A DNA stretch of 64,000 bases from contig JAZDRN010000003.1 in NCBI GenBank assembly GCA_047501485.1, positions 124,001 through 188,000 of the forward strand, in the 5' to 3' direction. Source of the DNA: Ancrocorticia sp047501485 (GTDB taxonomy: Bacteria > Actinomycetota > Actinomycetes > Actinomycetales > Actinomycetaceae). How positions within the stretch are numbered: the stretch's first letter is position 1; each line of letters begins with the position of its first letter. Position numbers and translations under genes: made by a program. Positions 36,685-45,685 of the stretch are shown piece by piece. The notes below the pieces were generated by a model. That model was not told the origin of the DNA and made no database searches. It saw only the letters and a list, made by a program, of their open reading frames with translations.

Positions 36685-37833
36685 ATGTCTTGGACGGATT
36701 GGATAGCTATTGTCGCTCTCCTGCTCTGCGTAATCCTTGTTTATTTCGTGGTACGGCTGCGCGGGGATATGGAGGATCTGCGCCATAAGATCGTTGCCAT
36801 GGCGGCGAACGATGAAGCCGATTTCGAGGAATTGAAGCATCCCGCGAGGGCTGCCGGCCCCGCCGTCGTCATCTACAACCCATCCAAGGAAGCCGACTTC
36901 GACGATCTGAGGAAGGCATTGACCGAGGCTGCAGCCGACGCTGGTCTGGGCGAGCCCGTGTGGCTTGCGACCACCGTCGAGGATCCGGGACGGGGGCAGG
37001 CTCGCCAGGCGATCGCGATGAACGCGTCCGTCGTCGTCGCCGCGGGTGGCGATGGTACGGTTCGGCTGGTGGCGGGTGAACTGGGCGGGAGTGGAATCCC
37101 GCTGGGGCTCATTCCCATCGGGACCGGGAACCTGCTCGCCCGCAACCTCGGCCTGCCCCTCGATTCGATTCGCAATCTCGCCTCTATCGCCATCACCGGA
37201 CGCTCCCGCCGTATCGACCTGGGGAGGATCTCCGCCCCGAAGGCGAGCCAGGAGCTCCTGGACGAGATCGCGGAGATGGACCCACAGGCCGTGCCCTTTG
37301 AGGGAGAGGTTCCCTTTCTCGTCATCGCCGGGCTCGGCTTCGACGCGCAGATGATGCAGGATGCGGACGAGAACCTCAAGCGTGTGCTGGGATGGTCGGC
37401 TTACGTGGTCTCTGGCGTCAAACACCTCAACCACGACCGCCTGGAGGCAACGATCACCACCGGCGACGGCGGCAACGAGACCAAGGTCGAGGCCCGCTCC
37501 ATCATGTTCGCCAACTGCGGCGGACTTCCAGGAGGCCTCATGCTCGCCCCCGACGCCCGGATCGACGACGGCTGGCTGGATATCGCCGTCCTGAACACGA
37601 AAGGCGGCCTGCTGGGGTGGGGAGATCTGCTACGCCGCATCGGATTGGCGCGCTACGGCGTGCAGGACAAGGTATTTCCCCAGGTCGGCTCCATCGATTT
37701 CCGCCGCACCCGCAGTGCCGACGTGCTCGCCCGCTTTCCCGAGCAGGTTCAGGCCGACGGCGATGCTCTCGGATTCGCACGCGACATCAGGGCTCGTGTG
37801 GAAAAGGGCGCCCTGCTGGTCCGGGTCTCCTAG
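36685..37833 (+). CDS. Diacylglycerol-kinase-family lipid kinase (DagK/YegS-like)
   Basis: A 382-residue protein. One N-terminal membrane helix (about 5-24) anchors it; the catalytic domain starts at about 60 with VVIYNPSKEADF. The nucleotide site GGDGTVRLVAGEL (about 120-132) and IPIGTGNLLARNL (about 145-157) are the family hallmarks. The second domain has LVIAGLGFDAQMM and IMFANCGGLPGGLMLAPDA. It phosphorylates a lipid such as diacylglycerol, feeding phospholipid or lipoteichoic-acid turnover, which would suit the sulfatase-fold protein nearby. It is divergent from serS and closed by the repeated hairpin at 37886. Confidence 0.88.
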   Translation: MSWTDWIAIVALLLCVILVYFVVRLRGDMEDLRHKIVAMAANDEADFEELKHPARAAGPAVVIYNPSKEADFDDLRKALTEAAADAGLGEPVWLATTVEDPGRGQARQAIAMNASVVVAAGGDGTVRLVAGELGGSGIPLGLIPIGTGNLLARNLGLPLDSIRNLASIAITGRSRRIDLGRISAPKASQELLDEIAEMDPQAVPFEGEVPFLVIAGLGFDAQMMQDADENLKRVLGWSAYVVSGVKHLNHDRLEATITTGDGGNETKVEARSIMFANCGGLPGGLMLAPDARIDDGWLDIAVLNTKGGLLGWGDLLRRIGLARYGVQDKVFPQVGSIDFRRTRSADVLARFPEQVQADGDALGFARDIRARVEKGALLVRVS

Positions 37834-37885
37834 CTGATTGGTTTCGGGCTGTGGTGGTCTTGGTCTGTTCCTAAATGGGTGTGTG

Positions 37886-37921
37886 AGCGTTCTGTGTGCC
37901 GTATACGGCACACAGAACGCT
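37886..37921. terminator. 16-bp perfect hairpin, repeated element copy B
   Basis: Arms agcgttctgtgtgccg and cggcacacagaacgct with a 4-nt loop, preceded by cctaaatggg. It is nearly identical to copy A at 7244-7279. It lies between the convergent lipid-kinase and pheA genes. Confidence 0.65.
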
Positions 37922-37975
37922 GGTGTGTGTATTAAGGAGCCCGCCCATACCACATCCGCATGGGTGGCGACCTCC

Positions 37976-38941
37976 TCAGTCGTGCGTGGCGGCGCTCCGG
38001 CCCAACAGGCCGGCGACCCAGCGGCGTGCCGAGATGAAGTCGGCATCGGCGGTACCCGGCCTTGGACGGATGCGCTTACCCGAGGCCGATGGATACGAAC
38101 CCAGGAAGATCACCGAGGGGCACACGCGATGTAGTCCGATAAGCGTGGCCTGGATGCGTTCATCCTCCACGTGACCTTCGGCGTCGATCGAGAAGGCGTA
38201 GCGGCCCATCAGATCGCCCAGGGGGCGGGACTCGATGCGTGAGAGGTTCACTCCGCGGGCGCTGAACTGCTCCAGCATGTTGAGCAGTGCGCCGGCCTCG
38301 TCGGAGGGCAGTTGCACCATGAGTGTGGTCTTGTCGGCGCCGGTGCGCTCGGGCTGCTGTCCGGGCAGCGCCGCCAGGATGAAGCGTGTGATCGCGTTCG
38401 GGTTATCGGCGACCTCGTCGGAGATGATCTCCAGCCCGTATTCCTCAGCGGTGGGTACCGGGCACAGGGCGGCTTCGAAACCGGGATTGGCAACGTCGGA
38501 GGCCAGAATCTCGGCACCCGCTGCCGTCGACGTCGCCGGGACGTGCACAGCCTCAGTGAGGTTGCTCGCCATCCAGCCACGGCACTGTGCCCATGCGTGC
38601 GGGTGGGTGGCGACCCTGCGAATCGACTCCCGCGATGTTCCCGGGCGCACCGCGAGGGCGAATCTGATCGGCACCAGCATTTCGGCCTTGATCTCCAGCC
38701 GCTGGCCGTGGATCAGTGAGTCGAGGGTGGCGTTGACCCCGCCCTCGACCGAGTTCTCGATGGGGACGACGGCGTAGTCCACCTCTCCCTCGCGCACCAT
38801 GCGCAGCGCGCCGGGAACGTCGAGAGCCGGGATGAGCTCGGTGTCGGGCTCAGCTACCTGGCTTGCCGCCGCATTGCAGAAGGTTCCCCGCGGGCCCAGG
38901 AAGGAAAAGCGCAGATGCCCTTCGGTTGTCTGCTCGCTCAT
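37976..38941 (-). CDS. pheA: Prephenate dehydratase
   Basis: A 321-residue monofunctional enzyme converting prephenate to phenylpyruvate in phenylalanine synthesis. The catalytic domain (about 10-185) begins FSFLGPRGTFCNAAA and includes VPIENSVEGGVNATLD and ITRFILAA. A C-terminal ACT domain (about 200-280) with ALLNMLEQFSARGVNLSRIE gives feedback control by phenylalanine. ATG 38941 follows AAGGAGG; the open frame to 39106 is not supported. The last 35 residues are a basic extension. The gene is often near serS in actinobacteria. Confidence 0.95.
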   Translation of the reverse strand: MSEQTTEGHLRFSFLGPRGTFCNAAASQVAEPDTELIPALDVPGALRMVREGEVDYAVVPIENSVEGGVNATLDSLIHGQRLEIKAEMLVPIRFALAVRPGTSRESIRRVATHPHAWAQCRGWMASNLTEAVHVPATSTAAGAEILASDVANPGFEAALCPVPTAEEYGLEIISDEVADNPNAITRFILAALPGQQPERTGADKTTLMVQLPSDEAGALLNMLEQFSARGVNLSRIESRPLGDLMGRYAFSIDAEGHVEDERIQATLIGLHRVCPSVIFLGSYPSASGKRIRPRPGTADADFISARRWVAGLLGRSAATHD

Positions 38942-39108
38942 CGCATCCTCCTTCACGCCGGGCCATTTCTGGCAATGATTGTCGTGGCCACGATCGTAGC
39001 CGTTGTTGGCCGCTGTGCCGCCAACGATCTCGCTCACCATACCGTCTGGAGGGAGCGCGGGTGCGGTGGGGCCGCTGCGCGGTCGCGTGCGCGCGGGATG
39101 GTCCACGA

Positions 39109-39114
39109 TAGTCT
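39109..39114 (+). promoter_or_regulatory. -10 box TAGTCT, leaderless start
   Basis: TAGTCT, six bases, then ATG 39121; no Shine-Dalgarno sequence. Confidence 0.55.
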
Positions 39115-39120
39115 TAGATC

Positions 39121-41529
39121 ATGATTCACGACGCGATTAACCGGAGAGCGGTGGCATTCTCCGCCTTCTTCGTGTCGATTGTGCTTCTGGTCTGCCTCTT
39201 TTCGACGACGTCGGCAGCGGCCTCACCTCTGGCCTCACCTTCGGCTTCGTCCCGGCCCGCTCACGACATGCAGACGGTGGAAACGGATGCCGGCCCCGTC
39301 GTCGTCATCGGCTTTTCCGGGGTGATGTGGCGGGATGTCACACCGGAGGTGACGCCGAATCTCTACGAGTTCCTCAATGGCGCCTCCGGGGCGAATATCG
39401 TGCTGCGGACTGTGGGGGAAACCACATGCCCGAATGAGGGGTGGCTGACCTTGAGCGCCGGCCAGCGCGCCGTCGACTCCGCGAAAGATTGCCGGGTGCC
39501 GGTAGCGCCGCGTGGGACCGAGGGGGCGGAAGGCGAGTACACCGTCGCCCACTGGGATGCCTACCGGGAGGTCAACCGAACCAGTTCTTTCCGCGCGCAT
39601 GTCGGGCTCCTGGGCGATCAGTTGGACGATGTGCGGGCAGCGGCTATTGGGCCGGGAGCGGCTGTGGCCTTGGCCGATTCGCAAGGAGTCCTCTCCGGAG
39701 CATACGCGGATGTTCCGCCGCTTCCCGGCAGCGTGGAGGGTACGTCCCTCGGCGATACGGACGTCGCCACGGACGCTGCCGCGCAGGCATATTCGCAGCT
39801 CGGAGCTGGCCAGGATCTGGTGATGATCGATTTGGGCTCTGTGCGCTATCCGGAGGACAAGTTGCAGCGCGACCTCTCGGATGCGGACGGCTCTCCTTCC
39901 GATAGCGCGCTCGACAAGTTCTTCGCCGCCTTCCGCTCTCCCCAGGCGGCCCCGGAGCAGATTCGTCCACAGCTGGTGGCGCTCGATGCGCGGCTCGGCG
40001 AGCTCCTCGCCGCGGTGGAGGAGACCACGCCCGAAGCGCAGATCTTGCTGCTTTCGGTCGGGGATGCCCAGAATTCCGCGCCGCAGCTGGGATTCTTCGC
40101 CATGGGAGGCTCCGAATCGGTTCAGCTGGCGACCTCGGACGCGACCCGTCAATGGGGCCTGGTCCAGCTCACGGATGTCTTCCCGACGGTCCTTGGGCAG
40201 GTGGCACCGGATTCTCCCGCTCTTGACGACACGGTCGGCTCACCTGTCAGGGTGCTTCGGCTCGGCCCGGATGAGGCGACGGTACCCGAACTCGTCACGC
40301 AGCTGTCGGACGATCAGATTCGCTCCGAACTAGTACGGCCTCTCGTCGGCCCCTTCTATGTGGCGCTCTTCGTGCTGCTGGGAGTGGTGCTCCTGTTGGG
40401 ATGGCGGGCTGTGCGGAGAGCGCCCGGCGCCGCGACCCCACGGTGGCTGCCCGGGCTGGCGGCATGGACTGCCTCGCTTCCGGTGGCCTCGCTTCTCGTG
40501 AACCTGTTTCCATGGTGGAGAGCCGCGGTACCGGCTCTGATGCTGTTCGCCGGCACTGCGGCCATCGCGGCGGTGATCGCGTGCCTCGCACGCCTCGTTC
40601 CGCGCAAGGGCTCAATCGCGGGGCCCGCGGGCATCGTCGCAGGAGTCACCGCCGCCACCCTGTTGCTCGATATCCTCCTCGATTCCCACCTGGTGGCTTA
40701 TCCGTTGCAGGTTGCCTCCCTGGTGGGAACTCAGCCGCAGGTGGGTGGGCGTTTCTATGGCCTGAGCAACGCCACGTTCGCGATGATGGCCGCCAGCCTG
40801 CTCCTGGTAGTCGCGTGCATTGCGAAGCGCGTGGCGGACCGCGGCAGGCTGTGGATTGCCGCCCTTTTCATCGCCCTGGTCGGAACGGCCACGGTGGTGA
40901 TCGATGGCTCGGCAGAGTTGGGTGCCGATTTCGGAGGTCCCCCGGCACTTGTGGTGGGCTTCAGCCTGCTGTTGCTCCTTACCTGCCGGATACGCCTGAC
41001 ACCGTTGCGGATCCTCGGCATCCTCGCCGCCGCGGGCGCCACCTCGATCGTATTCGCCAGCTTGGACTATATGCGTCCGCCGCAGAGCAGGTCGCACCTC
41101 GGGCGCTTCATTCAGACGATCCTCGATGGGGGCGGGTTCGAGGTCGTCACCCGCAAACTGTCCCAGTCCTTCTTCGGGCTGGCATGGTGGCTGGTGCTCA
41201 TCATCTTCGCGGCAGCCATGGTCCTGGGGATCTGGTGGTGGCGCAGATACTCCGCGAGGCCCCCGGCGCAGATCCGGACGATGGCGGGATCCGCATGGCG
41301 GAACACACCGCTGCTGCGCTATATGGTGATCTCGGTCAGCTCGGCACTCGTCGTGGGCATGATCATCAACGATTCCGGGATCGTGGTCCCCGCGCTGGGT
41401 TATGCCGTGGTCAGCCCCTTATGGCTCATCATGATCCTGCGTCACGGTGACGAGATCCGAGCTACGAGCACGGGCGGGACCACCGAGGATGCCGATGGAT
41501 CGTACGACGACGGCGCTAGTCAGCCCTGA
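39121..41529 (+). CDS. Large membrane protein with phosphatase-like extracytoplasmic domain
   Basis: An 802-residue protein. A signal-like helix (about 12-35) leads to an extracytoplasmic domain (about 55-400) that starts VVVIGFSGVMWRDVTPEVTP and has ETTCPNEGWLTLSAG, an outline reminiscent of alkaline-phosphatase-superfamily proteins, though metal ligands are not all clear. The rest (about 415-780) has about ten membrane helices. A polar, acidic tail closes the protein. Actinobacteria carry similar uncharacterised membrane proteins near cell-envelope genes; an envelope role is inferred. The start is leaderless-type. Its end overlaps the convergent GT2 gene by 10 bp. Confidence 0.72.
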   Translation: MIHDAINRRAVAFSAFFVSIVLLVCLFSTTSAAASPLASPSASSRPAHDMQTVETDAGPVVVIGFSGVMWRDVTPEVTPNLYEFLNGASGANIVLRTVGETTCPNEGWLTLSAGQRAVDSAKDCRVPVAPRGTEGAEGEYTVAHWDAYREVNRTSSFRAHVGLLGDQLDDVRAAAIGPGAAVALADSQGVLSGAYADVPPLPGSVEGTSLGDTDVATDAAAQAYSQLGAGQDLVMIDLGSVRYPEDKLQRDLSDADGSPSDSALDKFFAAFRSPQAAPEQIRPQLVALDARLGELLAAVEETTPEAQILLLSVGDAQNSAPQLGFFAMGGSESVQLATSDATRQWGLVQLTDVFPTVLGQVAPDSPALDDTVGSPVRVLRLGPDEATVPELVTQLSDDQIRSELVRPLVGPFYVALFVLLGVVLLLGWRAVRRAPGAATPRWLPGLAAWTASLPVASLLVNLFPWWRAAVPALMLFAGTAAIAAVIACLARLVPRKGSIAGPAGIVAGVTAATLLLDILLDSHLVAYPLQVASLVGTQPQVGGRFYGLSNATFAMMAASLLLVVACIAKRVADRGRLWIAALFIALVGTATVVIDGSAELGADFGGPPALVVGFSLLLLLTCRIRLTPLRILGILAAAGATSIVFASLDYMRPPQSRSHLGRFIQTILDGGGFEVVTRKLSQSFFGLAWWLVLIIFAAAMVLGIWWWRRYSARPPAQIRTMAGSAWRNTPLLRYMVISVSSALVVGMIINDSGIVVPALGYAVVSPLWLIMILRHGDEIRATSTGGTTEDADGSYDDGASQP

Positions 41530-42299
41530 AACGAATTGAAGGGCTGGAAATCCTCGCCATGCTTGCCGTGGCGCAATGCCTTCGGAACCCGTACGCGGCG
41601 CAGACGCCGAGAATCGACGGCCAGACGCACACCACGGTACTGCTGGGCGCGGTGCAGCTGACCGGACCAGTCGTTCGAGGTGGCGCGGTGGTGCAGGTCG
41701 CAGGGAACCTCCTGGAGGGTATACCCGCCGACCAGCAGGTCGATCGTCATGCCGACCTCGACTCCCCATCCCGTTGCGAGAGGACGTGCGGCCTCGAATG
41801 CGGCACGAGTGAGGCAGCGCTGACCGGAGATGGGCTGGCGGGGACGCCAGCCGGTAGCGCGCTCGATCGCCTTGCGGGCCAACCCGGTGACGAGACCGTG
41901 ACCGCCCGCTCCGGGCTGAGGGGGAAGTGCGGCGATAGTGCAGTCCACGGCACCGGAACGAACGGGCTCGATAAGCGGCGCGGTTTCGACGGCGGAATCC
42001 CCGAGATCGGCATCGAGGAAGAGAAGGAGGCGGGTGGGCCGGCCGACGGTGTCGCGCATGGCCACGACAGAGGCACCGGTCTCCATCGCCGAGGCTTTGC
42101 CCCTGTTGACGGAATGACGGATGACCGTGGCACCGGCCGAGCGGGCGGCGTTCTGGGTGTCGTCTTCGGACCCGTCATCCACCACGACTACCAGATCGAC
42201 GTACGGAATTGCCCGAGCGGCGCGAATAGTCGCTGCAATGCGGTCCTCTTCGTCTTTCGCTGGGATAATTACGGCAACTCGCTGATCAGTCTCGGTCAC
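41520..42299 (-). CDS. GT2-family glycosyltransferase (GpgS/DPM-like)
   Basis: A 259-residue GT-A fold enzyme: VAVIIPAKDEEDRIAATIRA at the N-terminus, VVVVDDGSEDDT for nucleotide-sugar binding, and the metal-binding LLFLDADLGD in the DxD position. Downstream ISGQRCLTR and GWGVEVGMTIDLLV resemble the glucosyl-3-phosphoglycerate synthase and dolichol-phosphate-mannose synthase groups. It lacks membrane helices. The substrate is unknown; an envelope glycan is plausible given the neighbouring membrane protein. The start is GTG 42299, 6 nt after TAGGCT. Confidence 0.82.
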   Translation of the reverse strand: MTETDQRVAVIIPAKDEEDRIAATIRAARAIPYVDLVVVVDDGSEDDTQNAARSAGATVIRHSVNRGKASAMETGASVVAMRDTVGRPTRLLLFLDADLGDSAVETAPLIEPVRSGAVDCTIAALPPQPGAGGHGLVTGLARKAIERATGWRPRQPISGQRCLTRAAFEAARPLATGWGVEVGMTIDLLVGGYTLQEVPCDLHHRATSNDWSGQLHRAQQYRGVRLAVDSRRLRRVRVPKALRHGKHGEDFQPFNSFQG

Positions 42300-42305
42300 A
42301 TGAAC

Positions 42306-42311
42306 AGCCTA
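42306..42311 (-). promoter_or_regulatory. -10 box TAGGCT, leaderless GTG start
   Basis: On the minus strand TAGGCT, six bases, then GTG of the glycosyltransferase gene. An ATG two codon positions earlier is out of frame. Confidence 0.5.
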
Positions 42312-42356
42312 TAACCAAAACCGGGCAATTTCCTGAATGAGGAAGAAAATGGCTGA

Positions 42357-42400
42357 AAATGGGGTGGATGTGCAGGCAATCGTGCACATCCACCCCATTT
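42357..42400 (-). terminator. Strong 18-bp hairpin terminator
   Basis: Perfect arms aaatggggtggatgtgca and tgcacatccaccccattt with an 8-nt loop, just past the DUF5926 gene stop on the minus strand. Confidence 0.8.
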
Positions 42401-42417
42401 GTTCGTGAGAAGAGGAC

Positions 42418-43287
42418 CTAGCGCAAGGTCACCTGACGGGAGACGATGCCGGCGCGGGCACGCTTCTCCTCGGCGCTCAACGGTTCGGTGGAGGCAATCG
42501 CCTGCGCCAACACATCCGCGAACGCCGTCATGGGCTTGCTCAGCTCATCGGCCTCGGCTCCGCGCTGCAACTCCCACACTGGAATGAGCAGGCCTTGGGC
42601 GCGGAATGCGCCAACGAAACGAGAATCGTCGAACGAGCAGGCGTCCGCGGCGCGCAGGCGAGCCAGGCCATCGAGAACCGCATCGCGTGGCTCAGGGCGT
42701 ACATAGCGGACGAACTCACGCGACATGCGGAACCAGTAGGCGCCCTCGACGCCGTCGACCCGCTTGGTGGGAATGAGCTGCTCCCGCGAGTTCGCCAGGG
42801 CCTCTCTGTTGTCCGGCTGAGCGGCTTCTTGCGGTGTCATCCAGAAGTACGGCTCCTCGTACAGCTCCATCTCTCCGAAGCTCTCGGGATTCAGGATGTC
42901 CTGCAGTCGGGGACCCGGCTCGGGCAACTCGGAAGATTGCAGAGCAGAGCCTTCTTTGAGTTCGAGCGCCTCTAAGACTCTGGAGGCGATGTCGAGCGAG
43001 GGGTCGCCCGAGTTCGTGACAGTCTGCATTGCGACGAGCACCACGCCGTCCTTGCGGCGAATGGCGGCGGCCATGGAGGGGAGGATGGTCGTCAACGTGA
43101 CGTCCGCGCCCCCGAACTCCTCCGTGGTGCGCACCGGGATCGTTGCCAGGGGGAGAATCTCACGCATGGCGACCAGCTCCGATTCGTGAGGCAGCCCCTC
43201 GAACGGGCGCTCGACAAAGGGAATGACAACCCGCTTCTTCTTCGCGGGGCGATCCGCGTTCTGATTGCGGCGATTCTTCTTGGACAT
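42418..43287 (-). CDS. DUF5926 family protein
   Basis: A 289-residue soluble protein. The lysine/arginine-rich N-terminus (MSKKNRRNQ, AKKKRVV) and VERPFEGLPHESELVAMREI match actinobacterial DUF5926 proteins, whose members often begin with a SEC-C zinc motif; that motif is absent here. Their role is unknown. The body is acidic with no membrane segments. It is a single gene with its own terminator. Confidence 0.72.
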   Translation of the reverse strand: MSKKNRRNQNADRPAKKKRVVIPFVERPFEGLPHESELVAMREILPLATIPVRTTEEFGGADVTLTTILPSMAAAIRRKDGVVLVAMQTVTNSGDPSLDIASRVLEALELKEGSALQSSELPEPGPRLQDILNPESFGEMELYEEPYFWMTPQEAAQPDNREALANSREQLIPTKRVDGVEGAYWFRMSREFVRYVRPEPRDAVLDGLARLRAADACSFDDSRFVGAFRAQGLLIPVWELQRGAEADELSKPMTAFADVLAQAIASTEPLSAEEKRARAGIVSRQVTLR

Positions 43288-43414
43288 CTCGACCTCTCTT
43301 AGTTGCTGCTACCAGAGTACGGGGTCGAGTGATTGCGGTGCGAAATCCCAGCGGCCGCATCGTTGCGGCTGGGGCACCCGGGATACACCGGCGAACCTCG
43401 TGGAATCGAAACGC

Positions 43415-43621
43415 TCAGACCAGCCGGTGGCCGGGCCCGAAAGTGTCCTTGAGCAAGCGGATAAGGAGAACCGGCCAGATCGGCGACCGCAGGGCGATGC
43501 GCAGGCCGATCGTTGCTCGCTCGGGCTCTTTGTCCACGAGCGACTTGAAGAAATAGTAGAGGATCGAGAATCCAAAGGTCAGGAGGGTGATGAAGAGGTA
43601 GAAGGCCAGTATGAAGATCAT
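43415..43621 (-). CDS. Small membrane protein
   Basis: A 68-residue ORF: a strongly hydrophobic helix with many aromatic residues (residues 1-24, IFILAFYLFITLLTFGFSIL), then a basic, amphipathic part ending LLKDTFGPGHRLV. The ATG 43621 is chosen because the hydrophobic helix starts there, but no good ribosome site precedes it. It lies downstream of the EIIA gene, beyond a strong terminator. No family recognised; it may be real because its codon pattern resembles neighbouring genes. Confidence 0.45.
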   Translation of the reverse strand: MIFILAFYLFITLLTFGFSILYYFFKSLVDKEPERATIGLRIALRSPIWPVLLIRLLKDTFGPGHRLV

Positions 43622-43682
43622 GTCGGGTCCAATCTTGGTAAGGAGGCATATGCTGAGAGGCGGGTGAAATGGCTTTTGGGGC

Positions 43683-43721
43683 CGCGGCGGTGGAAGTACG
43701 TCGTCGGCTTCCACCGCCGCG
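43683..43721 (-). terminator. Terminator of the PTS operon
   Basis: Perfect 14-bp arms cgcggcggtggaag and cttccaccgccgcg, 7 bp past the EIIA stop on the minus strand. Confidence 0.75.
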
Positions 43722-43727
43722 ATCGGG

Positions 43728-44195
43728 TTACTTGACTTCGAGCACCGGGTCGCCCGCGGATGCCGAGCCCTCGGTGAGCTTCAGGCCCTTGCCATCCAGA
43801 TTGGTCACCAGGACCATGATGGTGGTCTCCTTGCCCTGCTGGAGGATGTAGTCCAGGTCCATGGAGGCCAACGCCTGCCCGGAGGTCACCTTGTGGCCCT
43901 TGGCCACCTGGACGTCAAAGCCCTCGCCCTTGAGCGAGACTGTGTCGATGCCCATGTGGATGAGGATCTCCAGGCCGTCCTTGCTGCGCATGGTGATGGC
44001 GTGCTTGGTGGGGAAGACGCTGAGGATCTCGCCCTCGACGGGAGAGACCACGGCGCTCGCCGTGGGGTTCACGGCGTAACCGTCGCCGATGGTCTTGGAG
44101 GCGAAGACCGGGTCGTTCACCTTGTCGAGTGCGACGACGTCGCCGTCGGCAACCGTGACCAGAGTCGGAGCTGCCTTTTTCTTGAAGAATGCCAT
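43728..44195 (-). CDS. PTS EIIA component, glucose type
   Basis: A 155-residue cytoplasmic EIIA-Glc-like protein. The phosphorylated His is in LEILIHMGIDTVSLKGEGF; the partner His is in FPTKHAITMRSKDG. VVSPVEGEIL near residue 48 is typical of the fold. It accepts phosphate from HPr and passes it to the EIIB domain of the EIIBC encoded two genes upstream. It begins MAFFKKK. The gene is last in the operon EIIBC-lyase-EIIA. It could also have a regulatory role, but sequence alone does not show that. Confidence 0.92.
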   Translation of the reverse strand: MAFFKKKAAPTLVTVADGDVVALDKVNDPVFASKTIGDGYAVNPTASAVVSPVEGEILSVFPTKHAITMRSKDGLEILIHMGIDTVSLKGEGFDVQVAKGHKVTSGQALASMDLDYILQQGKETTIMVLVTNLDGKGLKLTEGSASAGDPVLEVK

Positions 44196-44326
44196 GAGTC
44201 ACTTCCTTGCGTTTGTTATCTGTGATTTCGGTTGAGGGATATCCGGTTAGGGGAGGGGGCCTCGGTCCGGTGCTGACCGCACCGTGACCCCCTCGTCCCG
44301 TCCGCACCTGCCGGGCGTGCGGTAGG

Positions 44327-45676
44327 TCAACTGCCGTAGGATTCGCGCACCCGGCGCGCGGTGTCCCGCGCGATTTCGGCGGACAATCCGACGTAGTTCT
44401 CTGGCTTCAGCAATTCGGCGATCTCGGACTTGTCGAAGACCGAATTGATGACCTCGCTCGCCATGAGGACGTCAGAGTACCTGCGATGGTTGAGCGAGGC
44501 GTCGATGGCGAGTTCGTAAACCGCCTCGTGCGCCTGATCCTTGCCCAGCTTCTCCGCCAGCTTCATCATGATGTACTCGCTGTTGTCGATGCCGTGGTTG
44601 ATGTTGGAGTTCTCGCGCAGACGCTCGACGTTGATATTCAACGTGCCCGACAGCTCGACCATGCGTACGATGATCTCCCGCATAAGCTCCAGGGCTTCGT
44701 ACAGGATACCGTCGAACAGCATATTCGAGGTGCTATCGGCCTCGAAGGGCCGTGCGCTGGAGACGTAACCCGCCGCTGGGAGGGTGTACAGCTTCTGCGC
44801 GTTGGCGATGATGCCCTTCGAGAGCTTCGGGTTGATCTTGTGGGGCATCGTGGAGCTTCCGATGGTCCCCTTCTTGAAGCCCTCCGAGACCTCGCCGAAC
44901 TCCTCGATGGAGGTTTGGAAGACCTCCTCCGCGACCTTGTGGAAATTGTTGGCCAGCAATGCCAGGGCGTTGATGTACTCGACCTTCGGCGAGTTGATCG
45001 CGCGTGAGGGAATGTCCATCACGTCCATGTCGAGGATCTCGCCGACGCGCTTCTGAACCTCCAGTCCCACCGCTCCGGTGGAGTTGAAGGCTCCGACGGC
45101 ACCACCCATCATGATGGTGAAGACGCGGGGCTCCAACTGCTCCAGGCGCTGGACGCTCATCAGGATCTCTGAGATCCACGTGGCGACCTTGTACCCGTAG
45201 GTGATCGGGATGGCGTGCTTGCCGTGGGTGCGTCCAGCCATGACGCTGTCCGCGTTCGCTTCTGCCAGATCGGCGAGATTCAGCAGAATCTGCTTGGTCA
45301 GCGACAAGAACTTCCGATTGACCTGCTTCAGAATGATGCTCTGGGAGCTTTGCTGGATATTCTGGGTGGTCGATCCGAAGTGGATGTACTTGCCGGCCTC
45401 GGGGTCGCATGCCTTGACGAACACCTTGACGAAAGGGACGAAACCGTGACCCACCTGGCGGTAGATCTCGTCCATCAAGTCCAGATCCAGGTTCTCGTAT
45501 CTGGCGTTGGCCTTGATGTCCTCGGCCGCCTCGCGGGGGATCACGCCGTTGTCGGCTTGTGCCTGTGCCAGCGCGCTCTCCACATCCAGCCAGGTCTGGA
45601 GCTTGACCTCCTGCGACAACAGATGGCTGATGCCGTGATCATCGAGAGTCTTGCTCATTGAGTCTGTCAGTGCCAC
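44327..45676 (-). CDS. Fumarase/aspartase-superfamily lyase (PurB-like) in PTS operon
   Basis: A 449-residue lyase. The superfamily signature GSSTMPHKINPKLS (catalytic Ser loop, about 280) is clear. Region 1 is HFGSTTQNIQQSSQ and region 2 is GRTHGKHAIPITYGYKVATW, each departing from canonical PurB (TSxDVxDTA and GRTHGQPAxPTTxG). The enzymes remove an amino or amide group with release of fumarate or a like product. It is automatically called adenylosuccinate lyase by similarity, but its position 9 nt after EIIBC and before EIIA argues that it acts on the imported compound. GTG 45676 start. The substrate is unknown. Confidence 0.8.
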   Translation of the reverse strand: MALTDSMSKTLDDHGISHLLSQEVKLQTWLDVESALAQAQADNGVIPREAAEDIKANARYENLDLDLMDEIYRQVGHGFVPFVKVFVKACDPEAGKYIHFGSTTQNIQQSSQSIILKQVNRKFLSLTKQILLNLADLAEANADSVMAGRTHGKHAIPITYGYKVATWISEILMSVQRLEQLEPRVFTIMMGGAVGAFNSTGAVGLEVQKRVGEILDMDVMDIPSRAINSPKVEYINALALLANNFHKVAEEVFQTSIEEFGEVSEGFKKGTIGSSTMPHKINPKLSKGIIANAQKLYTLPAAGYVSSARPFEADSTSNMLFDGILYEALELMREIIVRMVELSGTLNINVERLRENSNINHGIDNSEYIMMKLAEKLGKDQAHEAVYELAIDASLNHRRYSDVLMASEVINSVFDKSEIAELLKPENYVGLSAEIARDTARRVRESYGS

Positions 45677-45685
45677 GACGAACCT